The notes: generated by a model not told the origin, from the sequence alone. A DNA stretch of 64,000 nt from DTU015 sp012837895 (GCA_050952085.1 JBMNKH010000002.1:1-64000), one strand, 5' to 3'; positions 1-9,206 are shown, counted from the first letter of the stretch. A program made the numbers and translations.

Positions 1-10
1 AAACTGTCAA

Positions 11-66
11 CGGACAGTGATTTTGTCACCCCCAAGAATACTAATTTGGACAGTGAAAATGTCACC
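11..66. repeat. Left terminal inverted repeat of the IS, two copies
   Basis: Two related units, CGGACAGTGATTTTGTCACC (from 11) and GGACAGTGAAAATGTCACC (48-66), lie in tandem at the left end. Both have inverted counterparts at 1057-1103. Duplicated end repeats of this kind would be transposase-binding sites. Confidence 0.8.
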
Positions 67-104
67 CTCTTTGTTTAAGAAGTGGCGGCGTCCGCCGCCA
101 CATC

Positions 105-1056
105 TCAGTTTTGGTATTGCTGAAGAATCAAGCTAAGTCTTTTGTTTCTCTTCTGGAAGTACTGTTCTACCGGGTCATCGTGTTTCGGTGGAATCTTGAA
201 CTTCAGCCACGGGTTGTTGGGATTAGGTTTGCGTCCCGTGGGTTTTTTCCCAGCAGGGGCAGGTACAGGCTTGGGTGCCGGTACGGGTTCGAATTCGCAA
301 AGGAAATACAGTTTTTCCTGGTACATGGCTTCTATGGAGCCATCCAAGTGGATTAGTACTTGAACCTTGGCTCTGGGCGGTAAAGATGCAAGGTTGCCTT
401 TTTGGTCAACCAGCTTGTACTTGCGGCCAGAGTAGGAGATTACAGAGCACTTTGCTTGGCGGTCTTCCTTGATACAGATTATGGTTTCAAGATCCCGTCC
501 CGTCATGCGGGGGAGAAAAGCCGGTTCAGGGTCTTGCGGGTCCACTGCAAAACGGGCGTTAAACCTCTCTATGAAGCCGGGAAGAAACGTATTCGCCTCT
601 TCAATCGTTGTAATCCCTGCAAGCCTCATTTCCGCCCTTAAACGGCTCTGTAGGGTTTCCTACAGGCGTTCGATCCGGCCTTTGGCCTGGGGCGACCGTG
701 CGTGAACATGGTATCTTCCTTACCGACCTGGCGGATATATGTATGTCTTGATATTCGGCCAAAAGCTCTGAGATGTGCTGGGCACTTGCATCCTTGTACA
801 AATCTTGAGCTAGCGTAGCGACCATATCTCTGATATCCTCAGATATGGTGTGTTTGGGTGTGCGGCCTCTGTTGCCATGCATGAGGGCCGCAACACCTTT
901 TTCTTTCGTCCCTTTCTTCAACCGTTTCACCTGCCGCTCGCTAAGGCCCAAGAGTTCAGCTGCCAGTTTGATTGTCAGTTTCCCGTCCAGCACTTGTTCC
1001 ATGACGTAAACTCTTCGTGCTTCTTTTGCGCTCAAGGAAAAGTGTTCTCCTCTCAT
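105..1056 (-). pseudogene. Transposase remnant, catalytic core deleted
   Basis: The N-terminal part (from ATG at 1056) has a helix-turn-helix with the motif LLGLSERQVKRLKKG and the start of an integrase-type linker (HISARSVR). After about 720 the sequence jumps to the segment HARSPQAKGRIERL, which in intact relatives lies just downstream of the DDE core. That segment is in another frame and carries an in-frame TAG at 660-662 where a tryptophan is expected. The C-terminal domain then continues from about 629 to the stop at 105. Roughly 170 residues including the catalytic acidic residues are absent, so no active transposase can be made. Confidence 0.8.
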
Positions 1057-1103
1057 GGTGACATTTTCTCTGTCCGCTTACAGGGTGACAATATCACTGG
1101 CCG
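1057..1103. repeat. Right terminal inverted repeat of the IS, two copies
   Basis: GGTGACATTTTCTCTGTCC (1057-1075) matches the inner left repeat inverted with one mismatch. GGGTGACAATATCACTGGCC (from 1083) matches the outer left repeat inverted with a few mismatches. The outer end reappears alone at 20378-20404. Confidence 0.8.
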
Positions 1104-1125
1104 GTAGCAAAACGTTACCATTAAG

Positions 1126-1154
1126 TTGACACATGAAACAGGGCAGGGTATAGT
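1126..1154 (+). promoter_or_regulatory. Sigma-A-type promoter of tRNA-Leu
   Basis: TTGACA at 1126-1131, a 17-base spacer, and TATAGT at 1149-1154. This is a near-consensus housekeeping promoter about 30 bases upstream of the tRNA. It lies just outside the IS right end (1103), so it belongs to the chromosome rather than the element. Confidence 0.75.
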
Positions 1155-1182
1155 AGTAAATGCTGATTATACCCCATAACGT

Positions 1183-1267
1183 GTCGGGATGGCGGAACAG
1201 GCAGACGCGTACGTTTGAGGGGCGTATGGGTATCCCCGTGCGGGTTCGATTCCCGCTCCCGACACCA
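1183..1267 (+). tRNA. tRNA-Leu (GAG anticodon)
   Basis: An 85-base class II tRNA. The acceptor stem is GTCGGGA/TCCCGAC, the T-arm loop is GGTTCGATTCC and CCA is encoded. The anticodon stem TACGT/GCGTA closes a seven-base loop TTGAGGG with anticodon GAG at 1217-1219. A variable arm (TGGGTATCCC) follows, as expected for leucine tRNAs. It reads CUC and CUU codons. A T-rich stretch after the CCA (about 1268-1278) may help end the transcript. Confidence 0.93.
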
Positions 1268-1339
1268 TTTTATTTTTTGCCCAATTTACTTGCACTGAAG
1301 TAGATCTTTTGGTACATACTTGGTTAAAGCAAATAGTTG

Positions 1340-1579
1340 AGCTTAAAGGCTATGACGGGGACGAGTAGGATGGAACCGGGCCCAAGAGAGCCGGCGGCTG
1401 GTGGGAAGCCGGTGCCACGCCCATCTGAATATCACCTCCGAGCCGGTGGCTGAAGGTACAGTAAGCTAATCCGCCTTGCCTGCGTTACAGGGCACAAAGT
1501 GAGCTGCTCAAGCCGTCAGAAGAGAGCAGCTAAGCTGGGTGGTACCGCGGTTACAATCGTCCCTTACGGACGATTTTTT
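1340..1579 (+). promoter_or_regulatory. T-box riboswitch controlling ileS
   Basis: A classic tRNA-sensing leader upstream of an aminoacyl-tRNA synthetase. The Stem I region contains the AGAG element (near 1384) and a specifier-loop stretch with isoleucine codon ATC at 1431-1433 followed by A. The conserved T-box core GGGTGGTACCGCGG lies at 1537-1550 and is followed by an intrinsic terminator. Uncharged tRNA-Ile would stabilise the antiterminator and allow ileS expression. A possible weak promoter (TTGCAC at 1290, TACATA at 1313) precedes it. Confidence 0.92.
1555..1579 (+). terminator. T-box intrinsic terminator
   Basis: The stem AATCGTCC/GGACGATT with a five-base loop is followed by a T run. 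Its 5' arm lies right after the T-box core, so antiterminator formation would disrupt it. Confidence 0.9.
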
Positions 1580-1636
1580 GTTTATGTGATGCAAGTGAGA
1601 CATGATTGCCTATGATATAGGTTAGGAGTGAGCGCT

Positions 1637-4600
1637 ATGGCACAGTTCAAGCGGGTTGATCCCAAGAGAGATGTAAACCAGGTAGAAGAAGCTGTACTGG
1701 ACTACTGGAAGCAGAACGATATTTTCATGAAAAGCATATCAAACCGTGAAGAAAAGCCCAAATTCGTGTTTTACGAGGGTCCGCCTACGGCAAACGGCAG
1801 GCCGGGAATCCACCACGTGCTTGCCAGGACCCTCAAGGATGTAGTTTGCCGTTACAAGACCATGCAAGGGTATCAGGTTCCCAGAAAAGCAGGGTGGGAC
1901 ACCCATGGCCTGCCTGTCGAAATCGAAGTTGAACGGCAGCTGGGGCTGTCGTCGAAGCAGGAAATAGAAGAGTACGGAATAGAGGCGTTTAACAAGAAGT
2001 GCCGGGAGTCGGTGTTTGCCTACGAGAAAGAATGGAGGCTGCTCACTGAGCGCATTGCATACTGGGTAGACATTGACGACCCTTATGTCACCCTCCACAA
2101 CGACTACATTGAGACAGTGTGGTGGATCCTTAAGGATTTCTTTGACAAGGGGCTCATCTACGAAGGGCATAAGGTGTTGCCTTATTGTCCCAGGTGCGGG
2201 ACCCCTCTTGCATCCCATGAGGTGGCGCAAGGATACAAGGATGAGCAGGTAACTTCCATCTACGTCAAACTAAAGGTGAAAGGCACGCAAAACGAGTACG
2301 TCCTTATCTGGACGACTACGCCCTGGACGCTTCCGTCCAACGTAGGCGTGGCAGTCAATCCTGAGAGCACTTACGTTAAGGTCCTATACGAAGACAACGT
2401 ATATTACGTCGCGAAAGAACGGGTCCCGGCGCTGTTCGGCGATGAAACTGAGATCCTTGAAGAATTTCCCGGAAAACAGATGGAATACATGGAGTATGAA
2501 CAGCTGTTTCCGTTTGTAATCCCTGAGTCTAAGGCATTTATCGTCACGTGCGCCGATTATGTTTCAACCGACGATGGAACCGGCCTGGTACACATGGCTC
2601 CTGCATACGGTGAGGATGATTACCATGTATGCCGGCAGTACGACTTGCCCATGCTCCACCTGGTTGACGAGACAGGAAAATTCGTTGAACAAGTGACAGA
2701 TTGGGCAGGGATGTTCGTAAAAGACGCCGACAGGGAGATCATCAGAAGGCTACGTAAAGAAGGCAAGCTGTTCAAGGCCGAGCAGATGGTGCACTCGTAC
2801 CCTCACTGCTGGCGTTGCGACACTCCGCTGCTTTATTATGCCAGGAAGTCGTGGTACATCGAGACCACCAAGATGAAAGACCGGCTCATCGCCAACAACA
2901 AGAAGGTACAATGGTTTCCTGACCATGTGGGTACAGGGCGGTTTGGCAACTGGCTTGAAAACCTGGTTGACTGGTCCCTGTCGCGGAACAGGTACTGGGG
3001 TACTCCCCTTAACATATGGATATGCGAACAGTGTGACCGGATGGAAGCTATAGGTTCCAGGAGGGAACTGGCGGAGAAGACGGCAGAACCGGTTGACATA
3101 GAAACCCTGGATCTTCACAGGCCCTATGTGGACAATATACACCTTAAGTGTGAGTGCGGCGGGAAAATGACGAGAACCCCTGAAGTGATCGACTGCTGGT
3201 TCGATTCAGGTTCAATGCCTTACGGGCAGTGGCATTATCCCTTCGAGAACCAAGATAAGTTCAAAGAGCATTTCCCTGCCGATTTCATCTGTGAAGGGCT
3301 CGACCAGACCAGAGGCTGGTTTTACTCGCTCTTAGCTATATCTACCTTGTTGTTCGGCGAGCCTGCATTTAAGCAGGTACTGGTAAACGACCTCATCCTA
3401 GACAAGCATGGGCAAAAAATGTCCAAGTCAAGGGGCAACACTGTAGACCCCTGGATGATAATAGACAAATACGGTACTGATACACTGAGATGGTACCTGC
3501 TGGCCGTATCGCCTCCGTGGGTGCCGACCAAGTTTGACGAGGACGGTATACGGGAAACAGCGTCCAGGTTTTTCGGAACCCTGGTTAACGTGTATGCTTT
3601 CTTCACTTTGTACGCAAACATAGATGAGGTTGATCCTGACGACATGGATATCCCTGTAGAACAGAGGCCGGAGATTGACCGGTGGGTGATATCGCGCCTC
3701 AACACCATGCTCGATCAGATCAGCAAAGACATGGCCGGATACGAACTGTCCAGGGTTACAAGGGCAATAGAGTCGTTCTTGGTAGATGAGGTCAGCAATT
3801 GGTATGTGAGAAGAAGCCGGGAACGGTTCTGGTCCAATGAGTTTGACTTAGACAAGAAGTCTGCCTACCGTACGCTGTACGAGGTGCTGATAGCCTTGTC
3901 CAAGGCTATGGCGCCCTTTGCGCCATTCCTGGCCGAGGATATTTACCTCAACCTCACAAGAGGCAAAGCCATGGAATCGGTTCACCTTGAAGACTATCCT
4001 ACGGCAGACAAAACTCTCATCGATCCCTCCCTGGAGGAGAGGATGGGATTGGTTATCACCGTGGTGTCCTTGGGCAGGTCTGTGAGGAACAAGATGCAGA
4101 TCAAAGTAAGGCAGCCCTTGCGCAAGATGATGGTTAACGGAAAGCACCAGGGCATCCTCAAGGACATGGAAGACCTGGTCAAGGAAGAGCTTAACGTCAA
4201 GCACATAGAGTATGTGGGAAGTCTCACCGATTACGTAGATTACGAGGTCAGGGCTAACCTGCCGGTAGCCGGCCCTAAGTTCGGCAAAGACCTGCGGACG
4301 ATAATCGCTGCTCTAGGTAAGTTGGACGCCCAGGAGGCAGTGGCCGTGCTTGAAACGGAAGGGACACTCGCCTTAAGCCTAGACGGGCGGGAGCTGACAC
4401 TGAGCAGGGAAGATATAGACGTCAGGATGAGTGCCAGGGAAGGCTTTGCGGTTGAAGTTGAAGATGACACCTTCGTGGTGTTGGATACTGAGATCGATCA
4501 GGAACTGGCGTTTGAAGGGCATGCCAGGGAGATTGTCTCTAAAGTGCAGACTATGAGGAAGAACGCAGGGTTTGACGTGGTTGACCATATCTCCATGGTG

Positions 4601-4762
4601 ATTTCCAGCGATGATGTGATTCTGGAAGCCGTGAGAAAGCACATGGACTACATCCAAACGGAAACCCTGTGTGACAAACTGGAACTCACAAATGACCCGG
4701 TCCAAGGCGAGGAATGGGATATTAACGGGCATAATGCCACAATCAGGGTTGAAAAACTGTAG
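1637..4762 (+). CDS. ileS: Isoleucyl-tRNA synthetase, IleRS2 type
   Basis: Charges tRNA-Ile in the cytoplasm. About 1041 residues, class I fold. The ATP-binding HIGH-like motif is GIHH (residues 57-60, within PPTANGRPGIHH) and the KMSKS loop is at about 594-598. A CP1 editing domain lies between them and a long anticodon-binding C-terminus follows. The motif variants (GPPTANG, WDTHGLPVE, YPHCWRC) fit the eukaryote/archaea-like IleRS2 clade, some members of which are naturally mupirocin-insensitive; that phenotype is inference. I chose ATG 1637 because AGGAGTG (1624-1630) lies six bases upstream. The in-frame GTG at 1628 overlaps that ribosome-binding site. Expression is gated by the upstream T-box. 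Confidence 0.97.
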   Translation: MAQFKRVDPKRDVNQVEEAVLDYWKQNDIFMKSISNREEKPKFVFYEGPPTANGRPGIHHVLARTLKDVVCRYKTMQGYQVPRKAGWDTHGLPVEIEVERQLGLSSKQEIEEYGIEAFNKKCRESVFAYEKEWRLLTERIAYWVDIDDPYVTLHNDYIETVWWILKDFFDKGLIYEGHKVLPYCPRCGTPLASHEVAQGYKDEQVTSIYVKLKVKGTQNEYVLIWTTTPWTLPSNVGVAVNPESTYVKVLYEDNVYYVAKERVPALFGDETEILEEFPGKQMEYMEYEQLFPFVIPESKAFIVTCADYVSTDDGTGLVHMAPAYGEDDYHVCRQYDLPMLHLVDETGKFVEQVTDWAGMFVKDADREIIRRLRKEGKLFKAEQMVHSYPHCWRCDTPLLYYARKSWYIETTKMKDRLIANNKKVQWFPDHVGTGRFGNWLENLVDWSLSRNRYWGTPLNIWICEQCDRMEAIGSRRELAEKTAEPVDIETLDLHRPYVDNIHLKCECGGKMTRTPEVIDCWFDSGSMPYGQWHYPFENQDKFKEHFPADFICEGLDQTRGWFYSLLAISTLLFGEPAFKQVLVNDLILDKHGQKMSKSRGNTVDPWMIIDKYGTDTLRWYLLAVSPPWVPTKFDEDGIRETASRFFGTLVNVYAFFTLYANIDEVDPDDMDIPVEQRPEIDRWVISRLNTMLDQISKDMAGYELSRVTRAIESFLVDEVSNWYVRRSRERFWSNEFDLDKKSAYRTLYEVLIALSKAMAPFAPFLAEDIYLNLTRGKAMESVHLEDYPTADKTLIDPSLEERMGLVITVVSLGRSVRNKMQIKVRQPLRKMMVNGKHQGILKDMEDLVKEELNVKHIEYVGSLTDYVDYEVRANLPVAGPKFGKDLRTIIAALGKLDAQEAVAVLETEGTLALSLDGRELTLSREDIDVRMSAREGFAVEVEDDTFVVLDTEIDQELAFEGHAREIVSKVQTMRKNAGFDVVDHISMVISSDDVILEAVRKHMDYIQTETLCDKLELTNDPVQGEEWDINGHNATIRVEKL

Positions 4763-4995
4763 GGGGCTGAAGCTCCCTGCAGCTAAGCGCGGATTGGCTA
4801 AACTACTATGAGAATATGGTTCAGACGGGTCATTTCTTGGCGATCTTGAGACTTAGCCGCGGATTGCTGCGACTTGGCTTGTGAACTGTGAAACCATGCA
4901 CGGGGCCGCGGCACTTTGTATTGCTAAGTTGATAGAGCCTTATTCAGTCAGTACATGGTCCACAATGGTGCTTCAGCGATGGTAAACCAAATTGA

Positions 4996-5038
4996 AAACC
5001 GATGCCATCCGCGCGAGCGTGCGAGACGGCATCGGTTT
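4996..5038. terminator. Hairpin between convergent ileS and acyl-CoA synthetase
   Basis: A perfect 11-base inverted repeat AAACCGATGCC/GGCATCGGTTT around a 21-base loop, between ends of two convergent genes. The AAA/TTT edges suit a bidirectional terminator but there is no long T tract. The remainder of 4763-5083 shows no gene or other recognisable element. Confidence 0.5.
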
Positions 5039-5083
5039 GACTCCGGGAAGGCATCCCTGTAGTGTATGTAGGGTTATCTTCTC

Positions 5084-7186
5084 CTAGGCATTGCGGACTA
5101 GCAAGGCGTCGGCGATACGGACTCCTTGACCTTTGGGATATACGAACACCGGATTCATATCCAATTCCAGGACTTCATCGCTATTTTCGAAAGCGAACTT
5201 GGACACATTCACCAGCAGGTTGGCTAGTGCGTCCACGTCCAGCTCAGGACCTCCCCTGTATCCATGGAACAGGGGGGCAGCTCGTAGCGACTCTATCATC
5301 TCCAAGGCTTCTTGCTTGGTCAGCGGGGCGAGGCGGATGGCTACATCCTTGAAAACCTCAACGAGGATTCCGCCAAGACCCACCAGAATCATGGGACCGA
5401 ACTGTTCATCCCTGTTTACACCCACAATGACCTCCATGCCCGGAGGAAGCATTTCCTGAACTAACACGCCGTTTATTTTGGCATTAGGATCATAGTTGCG
5501 TACATTGGACAGGATTTCTCCGTAGGCATCGACCAGTTGATCCCTTGATACGTTCAGTTTGACTGCTCCTGCTTCGGTCTTGTGGGGCAGGTCGGCAGAG
5601 TCGACTTTCAGGACGACCGGGTAACCGATGGCGTCTGCAGCTCTGAGCAAGCTCTCTTCGTCATTTACCAGACTTTCCTTGGTTATCGGAAGGCCATAGC
5701 GTTGAAGCATAGACTTGCTTTCGTGTTCAGAACAGATGCGCCTCTTAACCTGACCGGTGTGAGCAACCTTGACTTTAACCATATCTGAAACCGTTTCCGG
5801 CCGTTGATACTTCAGCAGGGAAACCAGATGCTTGATAGCAGAGAAACCGTACTTGGGACTGCTGAGGATTGGCACACCGGCTGCTGTGTACTTCTCCAGC
5901 AGCTCCGGAGCCCGCTGACCGCTGAGAGAGGACACAATGATAATCGGCTTTGCGTTTTCTTCCTGAGCAGCTCTTGTTATTGCATTGCACAGCCCCATCT
6001 GAGTCCTCTGGTTGCTGGAGTCTATCAACTCGGGAACCCTCAAGCTGACCACAATGAACCCGACGTTTGGATCGGCCATGACGGTCTTTAGAACCTTGTA
6101 GTATGTTTCGGGGTCCTGAGCCAATGTGGCAGTGGTGTCAAGGGGGTTGTTGGGAGTGGCGTAAAACGGCAAGAGCTCTCCGAGTTTGTCAAGTGTCTCG
6201 GGGCGGAATTCGGCCAGCTCAAGTCCATTGAGATGAGTCAGGTCGGCTGCGATGGCAGCTTCGCCACCGGATAGGTTAAGCACAGCAAAGGTGGGCTCAG
6301 TTGGGATGCTGTCCAGATAGCTCAGGAGCATGCACGTTGTCACCAACTCCTCCATATCGTACACGCGCAGAACACCAAGTTTTGAGAACAATGCATTGTA
6401 GGCCGAATCCGAACCTGTGAGACTGCCGGTGTGGGCTGTGGCGATCTTCTGCCCTTTTTCTGAGATGCCGGTTTTCAGTATAACCACCGGTTTCCGTCGT
6501 TTCGCAGCCAAATCCAGCGCTTCTACCAATGCGTCAGGTTGCCGGACCCCTTCCAAGTACATGGCTATTGCCTTGGTATTATCGTCCTCAGCAAGAAACC
6601 TCAGGTAATCCACGTTATCAACTACGGCGTTGTTCCCGCTTGATATACAGTAGGAAAAGCCCAGCTGCTTCACGCTCATCAGATGGTTGCACACTTGTCC
6701 GCTTTGAGCAAGTAGGCCAACATTTCCTACCCGCGGCGGGATGGTAATAGTCAAGCCAAAGGCTTTAATGCCGTCGATGTTATTGACAAAGCCAGCGCAG
6801 TTTGGGCCACATACAGCTATTCCCAGTTCCTCGGCAACTTGCCTGAGCTCCTGTTCGTCCCGGGCCCCTTCTCGGCCCAACTCTGAGTACCCGCTTGCGT
6901 AGACTACTGCTGCCTTACATCCCATGGAAGCTGCGTCTTTCAACAGCGGAATGACTGTGCTCTTGGGGGTTGCAATGACTGCCAGGTCAATGGGTTCCGG
7001 GACGTCTTGGACCTTCTCAAGGGTTTGCTTACCCATAATGACCTGGGGACGGGGGTTAATGAAGTATATCCTTTCGCTGATCGGCGAGTCAATCAAGTTG
7101 GCACAACTGGCTCTGCCAAACCCTGGGTTGTTGCTGGCTCCAATTACGGCGATGCTACGGGGTCTTAATAGCGAGTTTAGATCCAT
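5084..7186 (-). CDS. Acyl-CoA synthetase, ADP-forming (fused alpha-beta)
   Basis: Converts acyl-CoA + ADP + Pi to free acid + CoA + ATP, an ATP-yielding last step of anaerobic acid fermentation. 700 residues: an N-terminal CoA-binding Rossmann domain (RPRSIAVIGASNNPG), a ligase-CoA domain with the phosphohistidine motif TAHTGSLTG (His about 252), and a C-terminal ATP-grasp domain (about 480-700, YPVVLKVDSADLPHKTEAGAV). ATG 7186 is chosen because GGAGGGA lies eight bases upstream; an upstream ATG at 7225 lacks a site. It diverges from the uxaA-kor genes, and a 2-oxoacid oxidoreductase nearby would supply its substrate. Acyl specificity cannot be read from the sequence. A paralogue lies at 51798-53903. 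Confidence 0.92.
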   Translation of the reverse strand: MDLNSLLRPRSIAVIGASNNPGFGRASCANLIDSPISERIYFINPRPQVIMGKQTLEKVQDVPEPIDLAVIATPKSTVIPLLKDAASMGCKAAVVYASGYSELGREGARDEQELRQVAEELGIAVCGPNCAGFVNNIDGIKAFGLTITIPPRVGNVGLLAQSGQVCNHLMSVKQLGFSYCISSGNNAVVDNVDYLRFLAEDDNTKAIAMYLEGVRQPDALVEALDLAAKRRKPVVILKTGISEKGQKIATAHTGSLTGSDSAYNALFSKLGVLRVYDMEELVTTCMLLSYLDSIPTEPTFAVLNLSGGEAAIAADLTHLNGLELAEFRPETLDKLGELLPFYATPNNPLDTTATLAQDPETYYKVLKTVMADPNVGFIVVSLRVPELIDSSNQRTQMGLCNAITRAAQEENAKPIIIVSSLSGQRAPELLEKYTAAGVPILSSPKYGFSAIKHLVSLLKYQRPETVSDMVKVKVAHTGQVKRRICSEHESKSMLQRYGLPITKESLVNDEESLLRAADAIGYPVVLKVDSADLPHKTEAGAVKLNVSRDQLVDAYGEILSNVRNYDPNAKINGVLVQEMLPPGMEVIVGVNRDEQFGPMILVGLGGILVEVFKDVAIRLAPLTKQEALEMIESLRAAPLFHGYRGGPELDVDALANLLVNVSKFAFENSDEVLELDMNPVFVYPKGQGVRIADALLVRNA

Positions 7187-7270
7187 AACGATTTTCCCTC
7201 CGTATGTGGATTCAGAGATGAGCAATTAGCAATTACCGTCCGGATACCCGACAAATATATCATTATATCC

Positions 7271-7283
7271 AACATCAGATGTT
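7271..7283. promoter_or_regulatory. Palindrome in divergent intergenic region
   Basis: A perfect palindrome AACATCAGATGTT sits in the AT-rich 365-base gap (7187-7551) between the divergent acyl-CoA synthetase and uxaA-like genes. TATAAT-like boxes flank it: TATAAT at 7323-7328 on the plus strand, and ATTATA stretches giving TATAAT on the minus strand. This is the layout of an operator controlling both promoters; the IclR regulator at 19502 is a candidate ligand. No other gene is supported in the gap. Confidence 0.4.
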
Positions 7284-7551
7284 ATATTATAGTACCACCT
7301 ATGTCAATAACGGCAATATTGCTATAATACATTAATTCTAATGCTTATTGATGGGGAACAATTGGTCTCATATACAGCCAGTGAGATCCTTGACGTGGAC
7401 CATGAATAAAACCAAAACACGAAGATGATGTCTCTAATAAGAACATTTCGTTGGCATGAAGGAATATGAAGTCCGGATGTAGAATTGTGTGATATGGAAA
7501 TAGCGCACGTATTTTTGCCTTGTGCGTACCAGCTACAGTGGAGGGATGAGC

Positions 7552-7848
7552 ATGGCAGAGCGAAAAAGCGGCGCTATCCTGATCAACCCGAAGGATAACG
7601 TTGCCATTGCGATCGCACATCTCAAGAAAGGAGAGAAAGTGGTAGCCAGGGGCGAAGGGGTCGAACTGGAAGTAGAACTGCTCGACGCCATACCCTTCGG
7701 ACATAAGTTTGCGATTGTGTCCATGGCTCCCGGAACCAAGGTACTCAAGTACGGGGAAGTCATAGGCGAAACCACTGCAGAGGTAGTACCGGGTCAACAT
7801 GTTCACACACACAACATACGTGGTTTGCGTGGACAGCTGCCTAGTTAA
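7552..7848 (+). CDS. UxaA-family dehydratase small subunit (SAF domain)
   Basis: 98 residues matching the SAF domain that forms the N-terminal part or small subunit of altronate/galactarate dehydratases and of sulfolactate sulfo-lyase (SuyA type). Typical features are AILINPKDNVAIAI near the start and the end motif PGQHVHTHNIRG. It should pair with the next gene, 15 bases downstream, to eliminate water (or sulfite) from a 2-hydroxy acid and give a 2-oxo acid. ATG 7552 has GGAGGG six bases upstream; the frame also opens earlier at 7522, but the ATG at 7546 abuts the ribosome-binding site. Confidence 0.88.
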   Translation: MAERKSGAILINPKDNVAIAIAHLKKGEKVVARGEGVELEVELLDAIPFGHKFAIVSMAPGTKVLKYGEVIGETTAEVVPGQHVHTHNIRGLRGQLPS

Positions 7849-7863
7849 GGGAGGTGATCGAGC

Positions 7864-9018
7864 ATGGAGTTCAAAGGTTATGCCCGTCCTGACGGTTCGG
7901 TTGGAATCCGGAACCATCTGCTAGTGCTTTCAACGGTTGCTTGTGCAAACGACGTTGCACAAAGAATCGCATATCAGCTCAACGGAGCCGTTTGCATTGC
8001 TCACGAACATGGTTGCGGCCATCCTGTGCCCCGCGACCGGGACCAGGTAAGGAGGACACTCATTGGATATGGAAGCAACCCCAACGTGGGAGCCTGTATC
8101 GTTGTCGGCCTCGGATGTGAATCCGTAGTACCCGACACTATCGCCGATGGGGTCGCCAAGACCGGTAAGCCCGTCGAGTTGATCGTGATCCAGAAAGAAG
8201 GCGGTACCATCAATGCAATCTCCAAGGGAGTAAGAGTCGGACAGAAGATGCTGGTGGACCTGGCAAAGCAGGAGCGTGAAACCCACGACCTATCCAAGAT
8301 CACCTTGGGGTTGGAATGCGGCGGTTCTGATACCACTTCCGGATTGATAGCCAACCCTGCCCTGGGCGTGGCAAGTGATTTGCTGATAGCTCACGGCGGT
8401 ACGTCCATACTGTCCGAGACGCCTGAGATCGTTGGCGGCGAGCATCTGCTGGCAAGACGTGCTGCAAGTCCTGAAGTCGCTCAGGCTCTCCTGGACCTCA
8501 TCAAACGTACCGAGGAACGGTTCTTGAGCATAGGTGCCAACCTCTCAAACCTTGCGCCCGGCAACGTAGAGGGTGGGCTATCCACCGTGGAAGACAAATC
8601 TCTGGGTTGCGTCCTGAAGGCAGGATCGGCACCTTTGCAAGAGGTCATAGGCTATGCTTGCAAGCCGACCAAGCGGGGTCTTATCGTTATGGACACTCCG
8701 GGTTACGACATCGAATCGATAACCGGCATGGTGGCGGGTGGAGCCCAGATCGTAGTGTTCACCACAGGACGTGGGACACCTGCCGGATGTCCGATTGCTC
8801 CTGTAATCAAGGTTACGGGCAACCCGGCGACATACAGGAACATGGAGGAGAACATCGACGTAAACGCAGGTCGGGTGCTTGAAGACGGAGCGACGATTCA
8901 AGAGATCGGACAAGAGATCTTTGACTTGATAGTAAGGGTATGCAACAGAGAGATGGTGAAAGCCGAGCGGCTAGGGTATGGAGGCTTTGCCATCACGCGG
9001 GCTGCATGGTCCGGGTAA
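7864..9018 (+). CDS. UxaA-family dehydratase large subunit
   Basis: 384 residues of the altronate/galactarate dehydratase C-terminal family, the catalytic subunit paired with the SAF protein upstream. Characteristic stretches are GYARPDGSVGIRNHLLVL, HEHGCGHP, GLECGGSDTTSG and FTTGRGTPAGCPIAPVIK; conserved cysteines and histidines probably bind the metal. A GGGAGGTG site lies upstream of ATG 7864. Substrate is unknown: D-altronate, D-galactarate, sulfolactate and smaller hydroxy acids are all handled by relatives. The neighbouring kor genes suggest that the product is a 2-oxo acid destined for ferredoxin-linked decarboxylation. Confidence 0.88.
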   Translation: MEFKGYARPDGSVGIRNHLLVLSTVACANDVAQRIAYQLNGAVCIAHEHGCGHPVPRDRDQVRRTLIGYGSNPNVGACIVVGLGCESVVPDTIADGVAKTGKPVELIVIQKEGGTINAISKGVRVGQKMLVDLAKQERETHDLSKITLGLECGGSDTTSGLIANPALGVASDLLIAHGGTSILSETPEIVGGEHLLARRAASPEVAQALLDLIKRTEERFLSIGANLSNLAPGNVEGGLSTVEDKSLGCVLKAGSAPLQEVIGYACKPTKRGLIVMDTPGYDIESITGMVAGGAQIVVFTTGRGTPAGCPIAPVIKVTGNPATYRNMEENIDVNAGRVLEDGATIQEIGQEIFDLIVRVCNREMVKAERLGYGGFAITRAAWSG

Positions 9019-9206
9019 ACCGGAAGGGCCATGGGAGACTTCTTGCCCCTAGGCACTCGTGGTGGATCTCGGTGCTGCATGGTGCAAAGGCGAGTGTGAT
9101 TCTTCAAGCCGTGGAGAGGGACCGCAGGAAGTTTCCCCCCCCGCCATCGCCGCGCCAAAGCGTGTTCAAGGTAGTACATTCTGCTGCAGATCGGGAGGTA
9201 TGCTAT

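Larger units (their letters stand above)
11..1103 (-). mobile_element. Internally deleted IS element (ISNCY/IS1202-like)
   Basis: A 1.1 kb element bounded by doubled terminal inverted repeats (11-32 and 48-66 on the left, 1057-1075 and 1083-1103 on the right). It carries the two ends of a transposase gene read on the minus strand. The transposase N-terminus (helix-turn-helix region) and C-terminus are recognisable as the ISNCY/IS1202-like integrase type, but the DDE catalytic core between them is missing and the join is out of frame. The copy is therefore non-autonomous. I saw no clear target-site duplication in the flanks. The family name rests on recalled similarity of the C-terminal half. 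Confidence 0.8.

Noticed and set aside
7345..7917. Long open frame on the minus strand (190 codons)
   Set aside because: It runs antisense to the SAF-domain gene and into the dehydratase, has no recognisable family and no good ribosome-binding site. It is treated as a shadow frame.
9135..9143. Run of nine C as a possible phase-variable tract
   Set aside because: It lies between genes, outside any promoter I can define, and a length change there would not alter a reading frame.
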